Positions 17,346-26,002 of a stretch of 64,000 bases of DNA are shown in pieces. The notes beneath the pieces are model-generated. The model ran no database searches and was not told where the DNA came from. It saw nothing but the letters and a program-made list of their open reading frames with translations. The stretch comes from LMUY01 sp964244655 (lineage in GTDB: Bacteria; Pseudomonadota; Alphaproteobacteria; Acetobacterales; Acetobacteraceae). Position 1 is the first letter of the stretch. Each line of letters begins with the position of its first letter. Made by a program: the position numbers and the translations under genes. The stretch spans positions 17,835 through 81,834 of the forward strand of contig CAXTJU010000005.1 in assembly GCA_964244655.1 (NCBI GenBank), written 5' to 3'.

Positions 17346-18073
17346 GCCAGCAGTGCCTGGGCGCGTTCGAGGTCGGCCGGGGTATCCACGCCGAACGGGC
17401 CGTGCGGCACCCGGGTGCAGGCGATCCGCATCCCCCCTTCCAGCGCGCGCAGCTGTTCCAGGCCTTCGCGCCGTTCCAGCGCGCTCGGCGGCAGCACCAC
17501 GAACCGGGCCAGGGCGGCGCGGCGGAAGGCGTAGAGGCCGATGTGGTGCCAGAGCGGGCCATCGCCGGACGGCACCGGCGCGCGGGAGAAATACAGCGCG
17601 TTCGCCACCGCCGCCCCGTCCTCGAAGGCGCAGGCCGCCTTGACGAAGGATGGGTTGGCCGCTTCCTCCGCGCCGGTGATGGGCGTGACCAAGGTGGCGA
17701 TGTCGATTGCCGGGTCCGCCAGCGGGGCGAGCACCGCCCGCAGCGTCGCCGGGTCCAGGGTGGGGGTGTCGCCTTGCACGTTCACCACGATGTCATGCCG
17801 CTTCTCCGGATCCAGCAGGGCGAGGGCGGCGTGCACCCGGTCGGAGCCGGAGGGCAGCGCCGGGTCGGTCAGCACGGCGGTGCCGCCGGCGTGCCGCACC
17901 ACGTCGGCGATGGCCGCCTCCGCGCAGGCGACCGCCACCGGGCCGATCCCGGCGGCCTGGGCGCGGCGCAGCACGTGAACGATCATGGGCAGCCCGCCGA
18001 TCAAGGCCAGTGGCTTGCCCGGCAGGCGGCTGGAGGCCATGCGGGCGGGGATGATGACGATTGGATCAAGCAA
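17342..18073 (-). CDS. kdsB: 3-deoxy-manno-octulosonate cytidylyltransferase
   Basis: Activates Kdo as CMP-Kdo for attachment to lipid A, so the host makes LPS. The 243 residues begin with the nucleotide site IIPARMASSRLPGKPL, then PSGSDRVHAAL, VNVQGDTPTLDP and HHIGLYAFRRAAL. The only start that keeps the N-terminal strand is TTG at 18073, with no clear ribosome-binding site. It overlaps pheA by ATGA. The 5' end is divergent from, and close to, the small secreted protein gene at 18181. Confidence 0.95.
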   Translation of the reverse strand: MLDPIVIIPARMASSRLPGKPLALIGGLPMIVHVLRRAQAAGIGPVAVACAEAAIADVVRHAGGTAVLTDPALPSGSDRVHAALALLDPEKRHDIVVNVQGDTPTLDPATLRAVLAPLADPAIDIATLVTPITGAEEAANPSFVKAACAFEDGAAVANALYFSRAPVPSGDGPLWHHIGLYAFRRAALARFVVLPPSALERREGLEQLRALEGGMRIACTRVPHGPFGVDTPADLERAQALLA

Positions 18074-18180
18074 GGGAGGGGTTCAAAGGGGCGCTCGGCG
18101 TGTTGGCAAGGGGGGCGTCGCAGCTTAGGTATGCCCCCAGCCGGGCGCAAACCGCGCCGCAGCGATGGGAGTGCCGGTGC

Positions 18181-18465
18181 ATGGTGCGAATGTTGGGCGT
18201 GATGCTGCTGGCGCTGGCGCCTGCTTGCGTGATGGCGCAGCAGCCGGGCGCCTCCCCGGGCACGCTGAAATCCATGCCCGGCAGCACGCAGGGCGCCATG
18301 GGGCAGGGCGGGGCGCAAGGCCAGCAGGTGGGCCAGCCCTCCGCCAACGAGAACCAGTCGCAGATGCAGACCAACAACTCGCAGCAGCCGCCGGGCGTGA
18401 CCGTGCTGCCGCCCACCTCGGACTCGCAGAAGATGCCCAACCCGATGCCGGAGCTGTCGCGGTAG
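18181..18465 (+). CDS. Small secreted Gln/Pro/Asn-rich protein
   Basis: A 94-residue product with a clear signal peptide, MVRMLGVMLLALAPACVMA followed by QQPG. The mature part is low-complexity, with repeated GQ, NQ and Pro-rich pieces and no cysteines, and is probably disordered. The ATG has GGGAG about nine bases upstream. The end of this gene runs into the 5' part of the histidinol-phosphatase-like gene in another frame. No family is recognised. Confidence 0.6.
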   Translation: MVRMLGVMLLALAPACVMAQQPGASPGTLKSMPGSTQGAMGQGGAQGQQVGQPSANENQSQMQTNNSQQPPGVTVLPPTSDSQKMPNPMPELSR

Positions 18466-19250
18466 TCTTCTACGCGGCCATCGCGGCGGCCGAGGCCGCC
18501 GCGGATGCGGCGGGCGAGGCCATCCGCCCCTGGTTCCGCGCCGGGGCGGCCGCGGAGCTGAAGGGTGACGACAGCCCCGTCACCGTGGCTGACCGGGAGG
18601 CTGAGGCGGCCATGCGCGCGGTGCTGGCGGGCCGTTTTCCCGACCACGCCATCTTGGGTGAAGAGGGTGGCGAGGATCGCGCGGGCGCCCGGCATCGCTG
18701 GGTGCTGGACCCGATCGACGGCACCCGCGCCTTCATCACCGGGCGGCCGCAGTTCGGCACGTTGGTGGCGTTGTTGGACGGCGGCGTGCCTGTGCTCGGC
18801 CTGATCGACCAGCCCATCACCGGGGAGCGTTGGCTCGGCGTCCCGGGCCGGCCCACCCGGTTCCGCGGCGCGTATGGCCGCGCCGGCTGCCGGCCCTGCG
18901 CGGACCTGGCGCAGGCGGAGCTGAGCTGCACCTCGCCCGCGATCTTCCGCCCAGGCGAGGCGGTGCGCTGGGAACGGCTGGCCGCGGGCGTGCGCCGGGT
19001 GTCCTGGGGCGGCGACTGCTACGCCTACGGGTTGCTGGCGCTGGGGCAGATTGACGTGGTGGCGGAGGCGACGATGCAGCCATGGGACTGGGCGGCGCTG
19101 GTCCCCGTGGTGACGGGTGCCGGCGGCAGCATCACCGACTGGTCCGGCCGGCCGCTCCGCCCCGGCGGCGACGGCACCGTGCTGGCGCTGGGCGACCCGG
19201 CGCTGCTGCCCGCCGCATTGGCTACCTTAGGAAATCCCTCATGCGCCTGA
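18462..19250 (+). CDS. hisN: Inositol-monophosphatase family enzyme, probably histidinol-phosphatase (HisN type), start unclear
   Basis: About 260 residues match the Mg-dependent IMPase family. A helix AEAAADAAGEAIRPWFRAG leads to DDSPVTVADREAE; the metal motifs are GEEGG and DPIDGTRAFITG, with AEATMQPWDWAALVPVV near the end. Spacing and DSPVTxAD favour HisN. The first homologous codons are near 18462, but no ATG, GTG or TTG lies there. The nearest upstream in-frame ATG is at 18165, which would add ~100 residues of another gene's antiframe; the next internal one, 18612, would remove DSPVTVAD. So the start is unresolved. The 3' end overlaps yejA by ten bases. Confidence 0.75.
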   Translation, partial: VVFYAAIAAAEAAADAAGEAIRPWFRAGAAAELKGDDSPVTVADREAEAAMRAVLAGRFPDHAILGEEGGEDRAGARHRWVLDPIDGTRAFITGRPQFGTLVALLDGGVPVLGLIDQPITGERWLGVPGRPTRFRGAYGRAGCRPCADLAQAELSCTSPAIFRPGEAVRWERLAAGVRRVSWGGDCYAYGLLALGQIDVVAEATMQPWDWAALVPVVTGAGGSITDWSGRPLRPGGDGTVLALGDPALLPAALATLGNPSCA

Positions 19251-21049
19251 TCGCGTTGCTGGCCATGCTGCTGGCCGCCGCGCCAGCCGTGGCGGAGCCG
19301 ACCTACGGCCTTTCGCTGCTCGGCACGCTGCAGCTGCCGCCGGACTACACGCACTTTCCCGATGTCGACCCGGACGCTCCCAAGGGTGGCGCCGTGTCGC
19401 TGGCGGCGGTCGGCAGTTTCGACAGCCTCAACCCGTTCATCATCCGCGGCTCGCCGGCCAGCGGCGTGGGCCGGGTGTGGGACACGCTGATGGTCGATGA
19501 CCCGGACGAGCCACTGTCCACCGGCGCCTACGTCCACCTGGCGCAATCGGTCGAGGTGGCCGCGGACCACCGCTCTGTCACCTTCGTGCTGCGGCCGGAG
19601 GCGCGCTTCAGCGACGGCACGCCCGTGCTGGCCTCGGACGCCGTGTGGTCGTTCAACACGCTGCGGGAGCAGGGCCAGCCGCTCTACCGCACCTACTGGG
19701 CCGACGTGGCGGACGTGCAGGCGACGGACACGCGCACGGTGGTGTTCCACTTCAAGACCGACAGTAACCGCGAGCTGCCGCTGATCCTGGGGCAATTGGC
19801 GGTGCTGCCGGAGCATTGGTGGAAGGGGCGGGACTTCTCCGCCCCGCTGACCGACCCGCCGGTCGGCAGCGGCCCGTACCGGGTGGGCCGGGTTGAGTTC
19901 GGCAAAACCATCGAATATGAGCGCGTGCCGAACTGGTGGGCCGCTACCCTGCCGACCGGGCGCGGCCTGAACAACTTCGACACCATCCGCACCGAGTACT
20001 TCCGCGACCCGACGGTGGCGTTCGAGGCGTTCAAGGCCGGCCAGGTGGATTTCCGGGTGGAGAACGTCGCCAAGAACTGGGCCACCAGCTACGACTTCCC
20101 CGCCGCGCAGAAAGGGCTGGTGAAGCTGGAATCGCTGCCCGAACGCCTGCCGACCGGGATGCAGGCTTTCGCCATGAACACCCGCCGCCCCGTGTTCAGC
20201 GACATCCATGTCCGCCAGGCGATGGACGAGGTGTTCGACTTCCAATGGATGAACAAAAATCTGTTCTACGGCAGCTACACCCGCACTGAGAGCTATTTCA
20301 GCAGCAGCGAGTTCGCCTCCTCCGGCGTGCCGCAAGGCGCCGAGCTGGCCCTGCTCGAGCCGTACCGCGCCCAGCTGCCGCCCGAGCTGTTCACCACGCC
20401 GTTCGCCCTGCCGGTGACGGACGGCTCCGGCAACAACCGCGACGGGCTGCGCCGGGCGCTGGCCTTGCTGGAGCAGGCGGGCTGGACGGTGCACGACCGC
20501 AAGCTGGTCAACGCAGCCGGGCAGCAAATGAGCTTCGAAATCCTGCTGGACCAACCGGCATTCGAGCGCATAGGCCTGCCCTACGTGCAGTGGCTCGGCC
20601 GCCTTGGCATCGAGGTGCGGCTGCGCACCGTGGACCCGGCGCAGTACGAGAAGCGCATGGACGATCTGGATTTCGACATGGCGGAGGCAAGCGTCCCCGA
20701 AACGGAGTCGCTGGGCAACGAGCAGGTGGATTACTGGACCTGCCGCAGCGCCAGCCTGCCCGGCACGCGTAACCTCGCCGGCGTGTGCAGCCCCGTGGTG
20801 GACGCGATGGTGGCCAAGCTGCTGCAAGCCGCCGACCGCACCGACTTGGTCACGGTGGCGCACGCGCTGGACCGGGTGCTGCTGTGGGGCTGGTACATGG
20901 TGCCGCAGTGGCACGTGCAGGAGCTGCACGTCGCGTGTTGGAACCGTTTCGGCCACCCCAGCCAGCCGGTCCGCACCGGGCTCGACTTCGCCGCTTGGTG
21001 GGTGGACCCGGCGCTTGCCGCCGCCACGGACGCCGCGCGCGGTCGGTAA
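19241..21049 (+). CDS. yejA: Peptide ABC transporter substrate-binding protein, YejA-like
   Basis: A 602-residue family 5 solute-binding protein. Signal peptide MRLIALLAMLLAAAPAVA, then TYGLSLLGTLQLPPDYTHF and DPDAPKGGAVSLAAVGSFDS, which is the YejA-type opening. VTFVLRPEARFSDGTPV and PPVGSGPYRVGRVEFGKTI are standard family landmarks. YejA delivers oligopeptides, including microcin C-type compounds, to YejBEF. The ATG at 19241 has AGGAAA seven bases upstream and overlaps the preceding phosphatase gene by ten bases. The stop overlaps yejB by one base. Confidence 0.92.
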   Translation: MRLIALLAMLLAAAPAVAEPTYGLSLLGTLQLPPDYTHFPDVDPDAPKGGAVSLAAVGSFDSLNPFIIRGSPASGVGRVWDTLMVDDPDEPLSTGAYVHLAQSVEVAADHRSVTFVLRPEARFSDGTPVLASDAVWSFNTLREQGQPLYRTYWADVADVQATDTRTVVFHFKTDSNRELPLILGQLAVLPEHWWKGRDFSAPLTDPPVGSGPYRVGRVEFGKTIEYERVPNWWAATLPTGRGLNNFDTIRTEYFRDPTVAFEAFKAGQVDFRVENVAKNWATSYDFPAAQKGLVKLESLPERLPTGMQAFAMNTRRPVFSDIHVRQAMDEVFDFQWMNKNLFYGSYTRTESYFSSSEFASSGVPQGAELALLEPYRAQLPPELFTTPFALPVTDGSGNNRDGLRRALALLEQAGWTVHDRKLVNAAGQQMSFEILLDQPAFERIGLPYVQWLGRLGIEVRLRTVDPAQYEKRMDDLDFDMAEASVPETESLGNEQVDYWTCRSASLPGTRNLAGVCSPVVDAMVAKLLQAADRTDLVTVAHALDRVLLWGWYMVPQWHVQELHVACWNRFGHPSQPVRTGLDFAAWWVDPALAAATDAARGR

Positions 21050-22134
21050 TGGCAGCCTATTTGCTGCGCCGCCTGCTGCTGATCGTGCCGACGCTGTTCG
21101 GCATCATCACCATCAACTTCGCCGTGGTGCAGTTGGCGCCCGGTGGCCCGGTGGAACAGATGTTGGCCGACCTGCGCGGCCAGACGGACACGCTGAGCCG
21201 CGTGACCGGCGGCGGCTCGGACGTGATGCAGCCCGCCGACGCCCAAGCCGCCGGCGGCTACCGCGGCCGGCGCGGGCTGGACCCGCAGACCGTGGCGCAA
21301 ATCCGCCACCAGTTCGGCTTCGACAAGCCAGCCCTCACGCGCTACTTCGAGATGATCGGCGCCTACCTGCGGTTCGACTTCGGCCGCTCCTTCTTCCGCG
21401 GCGACACGGTGCTGCACTTGGTGCTGCAACGCCTGCCGGTCAGCGTGTCGATCGGGCTGTGGTCCACCCTGCTGATCTACGCCGTGTCCATCCCGCTCGG
21501 CATCGCCAAGGCGGTGCGGGACGGCAGCCGATTCGACGTGGCGACCTCGGCGGCGGTGCTGGTGGGCTATGCGGTGCCGGGCTTCCTGTTCGCCATCCTG
21601 CTGGTGGTGCTGTTCGCCGGCGGCTCGTTCGTGGACTGGTTCCCGCTGCGGGGGCTGAGCAGCCAGGGCAGCGCCGCCTGGCCCTGGCCGCAGCGCGCCG
21701 CGGACTACGCCTGGCACATGGTGCTGCCCACGGTGGCGCTGGTTGCGGGCGGGTTCGCTAGCCTGACCATTCTGACCAAGAACTGCTTCATGGACGAGAT
21801 CGGCAAGCAGTACGTGCTGACCGCGCGGGCGAAGGGCGCGGGCGAGGGCCGGGTGCTGTACGGCCACGTGTTCCGCAACGCGATGCTGCTGATCGTGGCC
21901 GGCTTTCCGGCGGCGTTCATCGGCATTCTGTTCTCCTCGGCACTGCTGGTGGAGATCATCTTCTCGCTGGACGGGCTGGGGCTGCTGGGGTTCGACAGCG
22001 CGATCCGGCGGGACTACCCGGTGATGTTCGGCACGTTGTACCTGTTCACGCTGCTCGGGCTGGTGATGCAGATCGTGGGGGACATGATGTACACCCTGGT
22101 CGATCCGCGGATCGACTTCGAGCGGCGGGAGTGA
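21049..22134 (+). CDS. yejB: Peptide ABC transporter permease YejB
   Basis: A 361-residue inner-membrane permease of the DppB/YejB type. It opens YLLRRLLLIVPTLFGIITINF and has the long loop typical of YejB (QMLADLRGQ to RHQFGFDKPAL). The coupling motif is KNCFMDEIGKQYVLTARAKG and it ends with YTLVDPRIDFERRE. The ATG shares its A with the yejA stop (TAATG), and the stop overlaps the yejE GTG by four bases. About six membrane helices are seen. Confidence 0.93.
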   Translation: MAAYLLRRLLLIVPTLFGIITINFAVVQLAPGGPVEQMLADLRGQTDTLSRVTGGGSDVMQPADAQAAGGYRGRRGLDPQTVAQIRHQFGFDKPALTRYFEMIGAYLRFDFGRSFFRGDTVLHLVLQRLPVSVSIGLWSTLLIYAVSIPLGIAKAVRDGSRFDVATSAAVLVGYAVPGFLFAILLVVLFAGGSFVDWFPLRGLSSQGSAAWPWPQRAADYAWHMVLPTVALVAGGFASLTILTKNCFMDEIGKQYVLTARAKGAGEGRVLYGHVFRNAMLLIVAGFPAAFIGILFSSALLVEIIFSLDGLGLLGFDSAIRRDYPVMFGTLYLFTLLGLVMQIVGDMMYTLVDPRIDFERRE

Positions 22135-23153
22135 CCCCGCTCAACCGACGCCGCCTCGCCATCTTCCGCGGCCACCGCCGGGGCTGGTGGTCCCTGTGGA
22201 TTTTCCTAACCCTGTTCACCCTCTGCGCCGCCGCCGAGTTCGTCGCCAACGACCGCCCGTTGCTGGTCCGCTACGACGGCGCCTGGTTCGTCCCCGTGCT
22301 GCGCGACTACAGCGAGGATGCGTTCGGCCCCGACTTCCTGCCGCTGGAGGCCGACTACACCGACCCGGACCTCGCCAAGGCGATCAACGCGCGGGGCTGG
22401 ATGCTCTGGCCCGCCGTGCCGTTCTCCTACGGCACCATCGTCAAGGGCCTGCCGTCCTCGCCGCCCACGCCGCCGTCCTGGCGCAACCCGCTGGGCACGG
22501 ACGACGAGTCGCGGGACGTGCTGGCGCGGGTGATCTACGGCTTCCGCATCTCCGTGCTGTTCGGCTTCACCCTCACCATCGTTTCGTCGGTGGTCGGCAT
22601 CGCCGCTGGGGCGGTGCAGGGATTTTACGGCGGACTGACGGACCTGCTGTTCCAGCGCTTCATCGAGGTCTGGTCGGGGATGCCGCAACTGTTCATGCTC
22701 ATCATCCTGGCCTCCGTCATCACGCCGACTTTCTGGGTGCTGCTGGCCTTCCTGCTGGTGTTCTCCTGGATGGGGCTGACCGGCGTGGTGCGGGCGGAGT
22801 TCCTGCGCGGCCGCAACCTGGACTATGTTCGTGCAGCGCGAGCGCTGGGCGTGGGCGATGCCGCCATCATGGCGCGGCATATCCTGCCCAACGCGCTGGT
22901 GGCCACGCTCACCTTCCTACCGTTCATCCTGTCCGGCTCCGTCACGGTGCTGGCCAGCCTGGACTTCCTGGGCTTCGGCTTGCCGCCGGGTTCGCCGTCG
23001 CTGGGCGAGCTGGTCAACCAGGGCAAGAACAACCTGCAAGCGCCCTGGCTCGGCATCACCGCCTTCGTGGTGCTGGGCGGCATCCTGGTGCTGCTGATCT
23101 TCATCGGCGAGGCGGTGCGCGACGCGTTCGACCCGCGCAAGCAGCCGCGGTGA
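22131..23153 (+). CDS. yejE: Peptide ABC transporter permease YejE
   Basis: A 340-residue DppC-like permease starting at GTG inside a GTGA overlap. A first membrane helix follows GHRRGWWSLWIF, then a large periplasmic loop (ADYTDPDLAKAINARGWMLW) characteristic of YejE. LGTDDESRDVLARVIYGFRIS and the coupling segment LDYVRAARALGVGDAAIMARH confirm the family. The C-terminus ends RDAFDPRK. It overlaps the yejF GTG by four bases. Confidence 0.93.
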   Translation: MTPLNRRRLAIFRGHRRGWWSLWIFLTLFTLCAAAEFVANDRPLLVRYDGAWFVPVLRDYSEDAFGPDFLPLEADYTDPDLAKAINARGWMLWPAVPFSYGTIVKGLPSSPPTPPSWRNPLGTDDESRDVLARVIYGFRISVLFGFTLTIVSSVVGIAAGAVQGFYGGLTDLLFQRFIEVWSGMPQLFMLIILASVITPTFWVLLAFLLVFSWMGLTGVVRAEFLRGRNLDYVRAARALGVGDAAIMARHILPNALVATLTFLPFILSGSVTVLASLDFLGFGLPPGSPSLGELVNQGKNNLQAPWLGITAFVVLGGILVLLIFIGEAVRDAFDPRKQPR

Positions 23154-24730
23154 GCCTGCTTGCCGTTACGGACCTCACCATCCGCTTCGGCGCTGCCGCC
23201 GTCGTGGACCGCGCCAGCTTCACCGCCGCCCGCGGCGAGACCGTGGCCCTGGTCGGCGAGAGCGGCTCCGGCAAGTCGCTCACCGCGCTGGCCATCCTGC
23301 GCCTGCTGCCACCGGGCGCGCTCGCCACCGGGGCCGTCGCCCTGGACGGCACCGACATGCTGGCCGCCGCGCCGGAGCGGCTGCGCGCCATGCGCGGGCG
23401 CACCGCTGGGATGGTGTTCCAGGAGCCGATGACCAGTCTCAACCCGTTGCACCGCATCGGCCGCCAGGTCGGCGAGGCGATGGCGCTGCATGGCCGCCGC
23501 CCGACCCAGGCTGCCATCGTGGCGCTGCTGGATTCCTGCGGCTTTCCGGACGCCCAGCGGCTGGGCGCGCTGCCGCACCAGCTCTCGGGCGGGCAGCGCC
23601 AGCGCGTAATGATTGCCATGGCGCTCGCCAACGACCCCGCCCTGCTGATCGCGGACGAGCCGACCACGGCGCTGGACGTCACCATTCAGGCGCAAATCCT
23701 GGACTTGCTGGCCGAGCAGAAGGCCCGGCGCGGCCTCGCCCTGCTGCTGATCAGCCACGACCTGAGCGTGGTGCGCCGCCACGCCGACCGGGTCTGCGTG
23801 ATGAAGGACGGCCGCATCGTGGAGCAGGGCTGCGCTGCCGCCGTGTTTGCCCGCCCCAGCCACCCCTACACGCGCATGCTGCTGGATGCTGAACCCGGCG
23901 GTCGGCCAGACCCGTTGCCCACCGCGTCCCCCATCCTGGCGCAGGCTACTGACATCCGGGTCGCCTTCGTTGGCCGCCGCGGCTTGTTCCGCCGGGCGGC
24001 GGCCACGGTGCGGGCGGTGGACGGCGTGTCCATCGCCATCCGGGAGGGCGAAACGGTCGGGCTGGTGGGGGAGAGCGGCTCCGGCAAATCGACCATGGGC
24101 CTGGCGCTACTGCGCCTCGTGCCCGCCTCCGGCCGGGTGGTGTTCGCCGGCACGGACTTGCAGTCGCTGACGCCTGCGGCCTTGCGCCGCCAGCGGGCGC
24201 AGATGCAGGTCGTGTTCCAGGACCCGTTCGGCAGCCTCTCCCCCCGCATGGCGGCGGGCGAGCTGGTGGCCGAGGGGCTGCGGGTGCACGAGCGCCTGCC
24301 GCCGGCCGCCCGCGCCGCCCGGGTCGCCGCCGCGCTGGCGGAGGTGGGACTGCCGGCGGACGCGGCGGAGCGGTATCCGCACGAGTTCAGCGGCGGGCAG
24401 CGCCAGCGCATCGCCATCGCCCGCGCCCTGGTGCTGCAACCGCGCCTGCTGGTGCTGGACGAACCCACCTCGGCGCTGGACCGGTCCGTGCAGGCGCAGA
24501 TCGTGGCGCTGCTGCGCGACCTGCAACGGCGGCACGGGCTGGCCTACCTGTTCATCAGCCACGACCTGGCCGTGGTGCGCGCCCTGGCCCACCAAGTCGT
24601 GGTGCTGCGCGCCGGCCGGGTGGTGGAGCAAGGCCCGGCGGACGCGCTGTTCGCCGCCCCGCGCGAGCCGTACACCCGCGCGCTCATGGCCGCCGCGTTC
24701 AGCGCCCCAGCTGCGGCAGCCACACCGTGA
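23150..24730 (+). CDS. yejF: Peptide ABC transporter ATPase YejF (fused double ATPase)
   Basis: A 526-residue cytosolic protein with two complete nucleotide-binding domains, as in E. coli YejF. The first has Walker A GESGSGKSL, signature LSGGQRQRV and Walker B LLIADEPTTALD. The second has Walker A GESGSGKST, signature FSGGQRQRI and Walker B LLVLDEPTSALD. Each domain carries the oligopeptide-family YTRxL element (HPYTRMLL, EPYTRALM). It starts at GTG overlapping yejE. The last 32 bases overlap the phoR-like gene end on the other strand. Confidence 0.94.
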   Translation: MSLLAVTDLTIRFGAAAVVDRASFTAARGETVALVGESGSGKSLTALAILRLLPPGALATGAVALDGTDMLAAAPERLRAMRGRTAGMVFQEPMTSLNPLHRIGRQVGEAMALHGRRPTQAAIVALLDSCGFPDAQRLGALPHQLSGGQRQRVMIAMALANDPALLIADEPTTALDVTIQAQILDLLAEQKARRGLALLLISHDLSVVRRHADRVCVMKDGRIVEQGCAAAVFARPSHPYTRMLLDAEPGGRPDPLPTASPILAQATDIRVAFVGRRGLFRRAAATVRAVDGVSIAIREGETVGLVGESGSGKSTMGLALLRLVPASGRVVFAGTDLQSLTPAALRRQRAQMQVVFQDPFGSLSPRMAAGELVAEGLRVHERLPPAARAARVAAALAEVGLPADAAERYPHEFSGGQRQRIAIARALVLQPRLLVLDEPTSALDRSVQAQIVALLRDLQRRHGLAYLFISHDLAVVRALAHQVVVLRAGRVVEQGPADALFAAPREPYTRALMAAAFSAPAAAATP

Positions 24731-25991
24731 ACGTGGCGCCCCGGCCCTCGACGCTGTCGATCGCCAGCTGGCCGCGGTGGCGGTTGACGATGTGCTTCAC
24801 GATGGCCAAACCCAGTCCGGTGCCGCCCACGGCGCGCGAGCGGCCGCGGTTCACCCGGTAGAACCGCTCAGTCAGCCGGGGCAGGTGTTCGCGCGGGATG
24901 CCGGCGCCGTCATCGGCCACCTTCACGACCACGCCGGGCCGCGCCGGCCAGCGCCCCCCGGCCAGCGCCACCGCGGCCGTGATCCACACCTCGCCGCCTT
25001 CGCGGCCGTATTTCAAGGCGTTGTCCAGCAGGTTCTGCAGCACCTGGCCCAGCTGGTCCTCGTCGCCCAGCACGGCGGGCAGGTCGGGCGGCACATCCAG
25101 GTGCATCCGGATGCCGCGCGCCTTCACCCGCGGCTCGAACGAGGCGGCGGTGAAGCGCAGCAGCTCGGCCAGCGCGACCTGGCCGGTGGGCGGGCGGTGC
25201 TCGGTCAGCTCGATGCGGGACAGGCTGAGCAGGTCGTCGATCAGCCGGTTCATCCGGGCTGCCTGCTCCGCCATGATCTGCAAGAAGCGGATTTGCGCCG
25301 GCGGGTCGTCGGCCGCCGGGCCGCGCAGTGTCTCGATGAAGCCGATTAGGCTGGCGAGCGGCGTGCGCAGCTCGTGGCTGGCATTGGCGACGAAATCGGC
25401 GCGCATCCGGTCCAGCGCACGCTCCTGCGTGCGGTCGGACAGCACGGCCGCCATGCCGCCCCCCGTCAGGCCGAAGACGTTGGCGTGCACATCCCGCGCA
25501 ACCGGGACGGGCAAGGACAAATCCGCCTGCTGCGCCCTGCCGTGCGCGCCGAGCCGGTCCATGGCGGCGCGCAGTTCCGGATGGCGCAGCACCGCCGGCA
25601 TCTCGGCGCCGAACGCCGCGTGGGCGGCGGCATTGGCCCGCAGCACGGCGCGGCCTGGGCCCAGCAGGATCAACGGGTCTGGCAGGGCTTCTAGGATGGC
25701 CTGCTCGGCCGCAAGCTGCACGGCCAGCTCCGCCGAGCGCTGCCCGAGCTGGCGGACGATGCGGTCGATGTCTCCGTTCATTCCAGGCTCGGAGCTTTGC
25801 CCGTCGGCGGCCCGGCGCAACGCCTCGGCGACGTGCCGCTGCTCCCCTTTCCAGCGCCGGGCGAACCCGGCGGCCGCCGCGATGTTCAGCGCCGCGACTG
25901 CCAACGCCGGTGTCAGCGCCAGCTCCCCGGCTGCCAGCAGCCCCAGCAGCCCCAGCAGCGGGACGGCTGCCAGCGCCGCGGTCAGCAGCAC
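24699..25991 (-). CDS. PhoR-like sensor histidine kinase, orphan
   Basis: A 430-residue kinase. Two N-terminal hydrophobic helices (about 1-20 and 28-45) are joined by only a few residues, so there is no periplasmic sensor domain. A PAS-like region follows (ILEALPDPLILLGPGRAVLRAN), then the H box FVANASHELRTPLASLIGF, N box LLDNALKYGREG, and G boxes VADDGAGIP and GGTGLGLAIVKH. This is the PhoR architecture. GTG start at 25991. No response regulator, pst or phoU gene is in the window. It follows the LpoA-like gene by 11 bases, so the two are probably one transcript. Confidence 0.85.
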   Translation of the reverse strand: MLLTAALAAVPLLGLLGLLAAGELALTPALAVAALNIAAAAGFARRWKGEQRHVAEALRRAADGQSSEPGMNGDIDRIVRQLGQRSAELAVQLAAEQAILEALPDPLILLGPGRAVLRANAAAHAAFGAEMPAVLRHPELRAAMDRLGAHGRAQQADLSLPVPVARDVHANVFGLTGGGMAAVLSDRTQERALDRMRADFVANASHELRTPLASLIGFIETLRGPAADDPPAQIRFLQIMAEQAARMNRLIDDLLSLSRIELTEHRPPTGQVALAELLRFTAASFEPRVKARGIRMHLDVPPDLPAVLGDEDQLGQVLQNLLDNALKYGREGGEVWITAAVALAGGRWPARPGVVVKVADDGAGIPREHLPRLTERFYRVNRGRSRAVGGTGLGLAIVKHIVNRHRGQLAIDSVEGRGATFTVWLPQLGR

Positions 25992-26002
25992 GGGGCGGGC
26001 GG

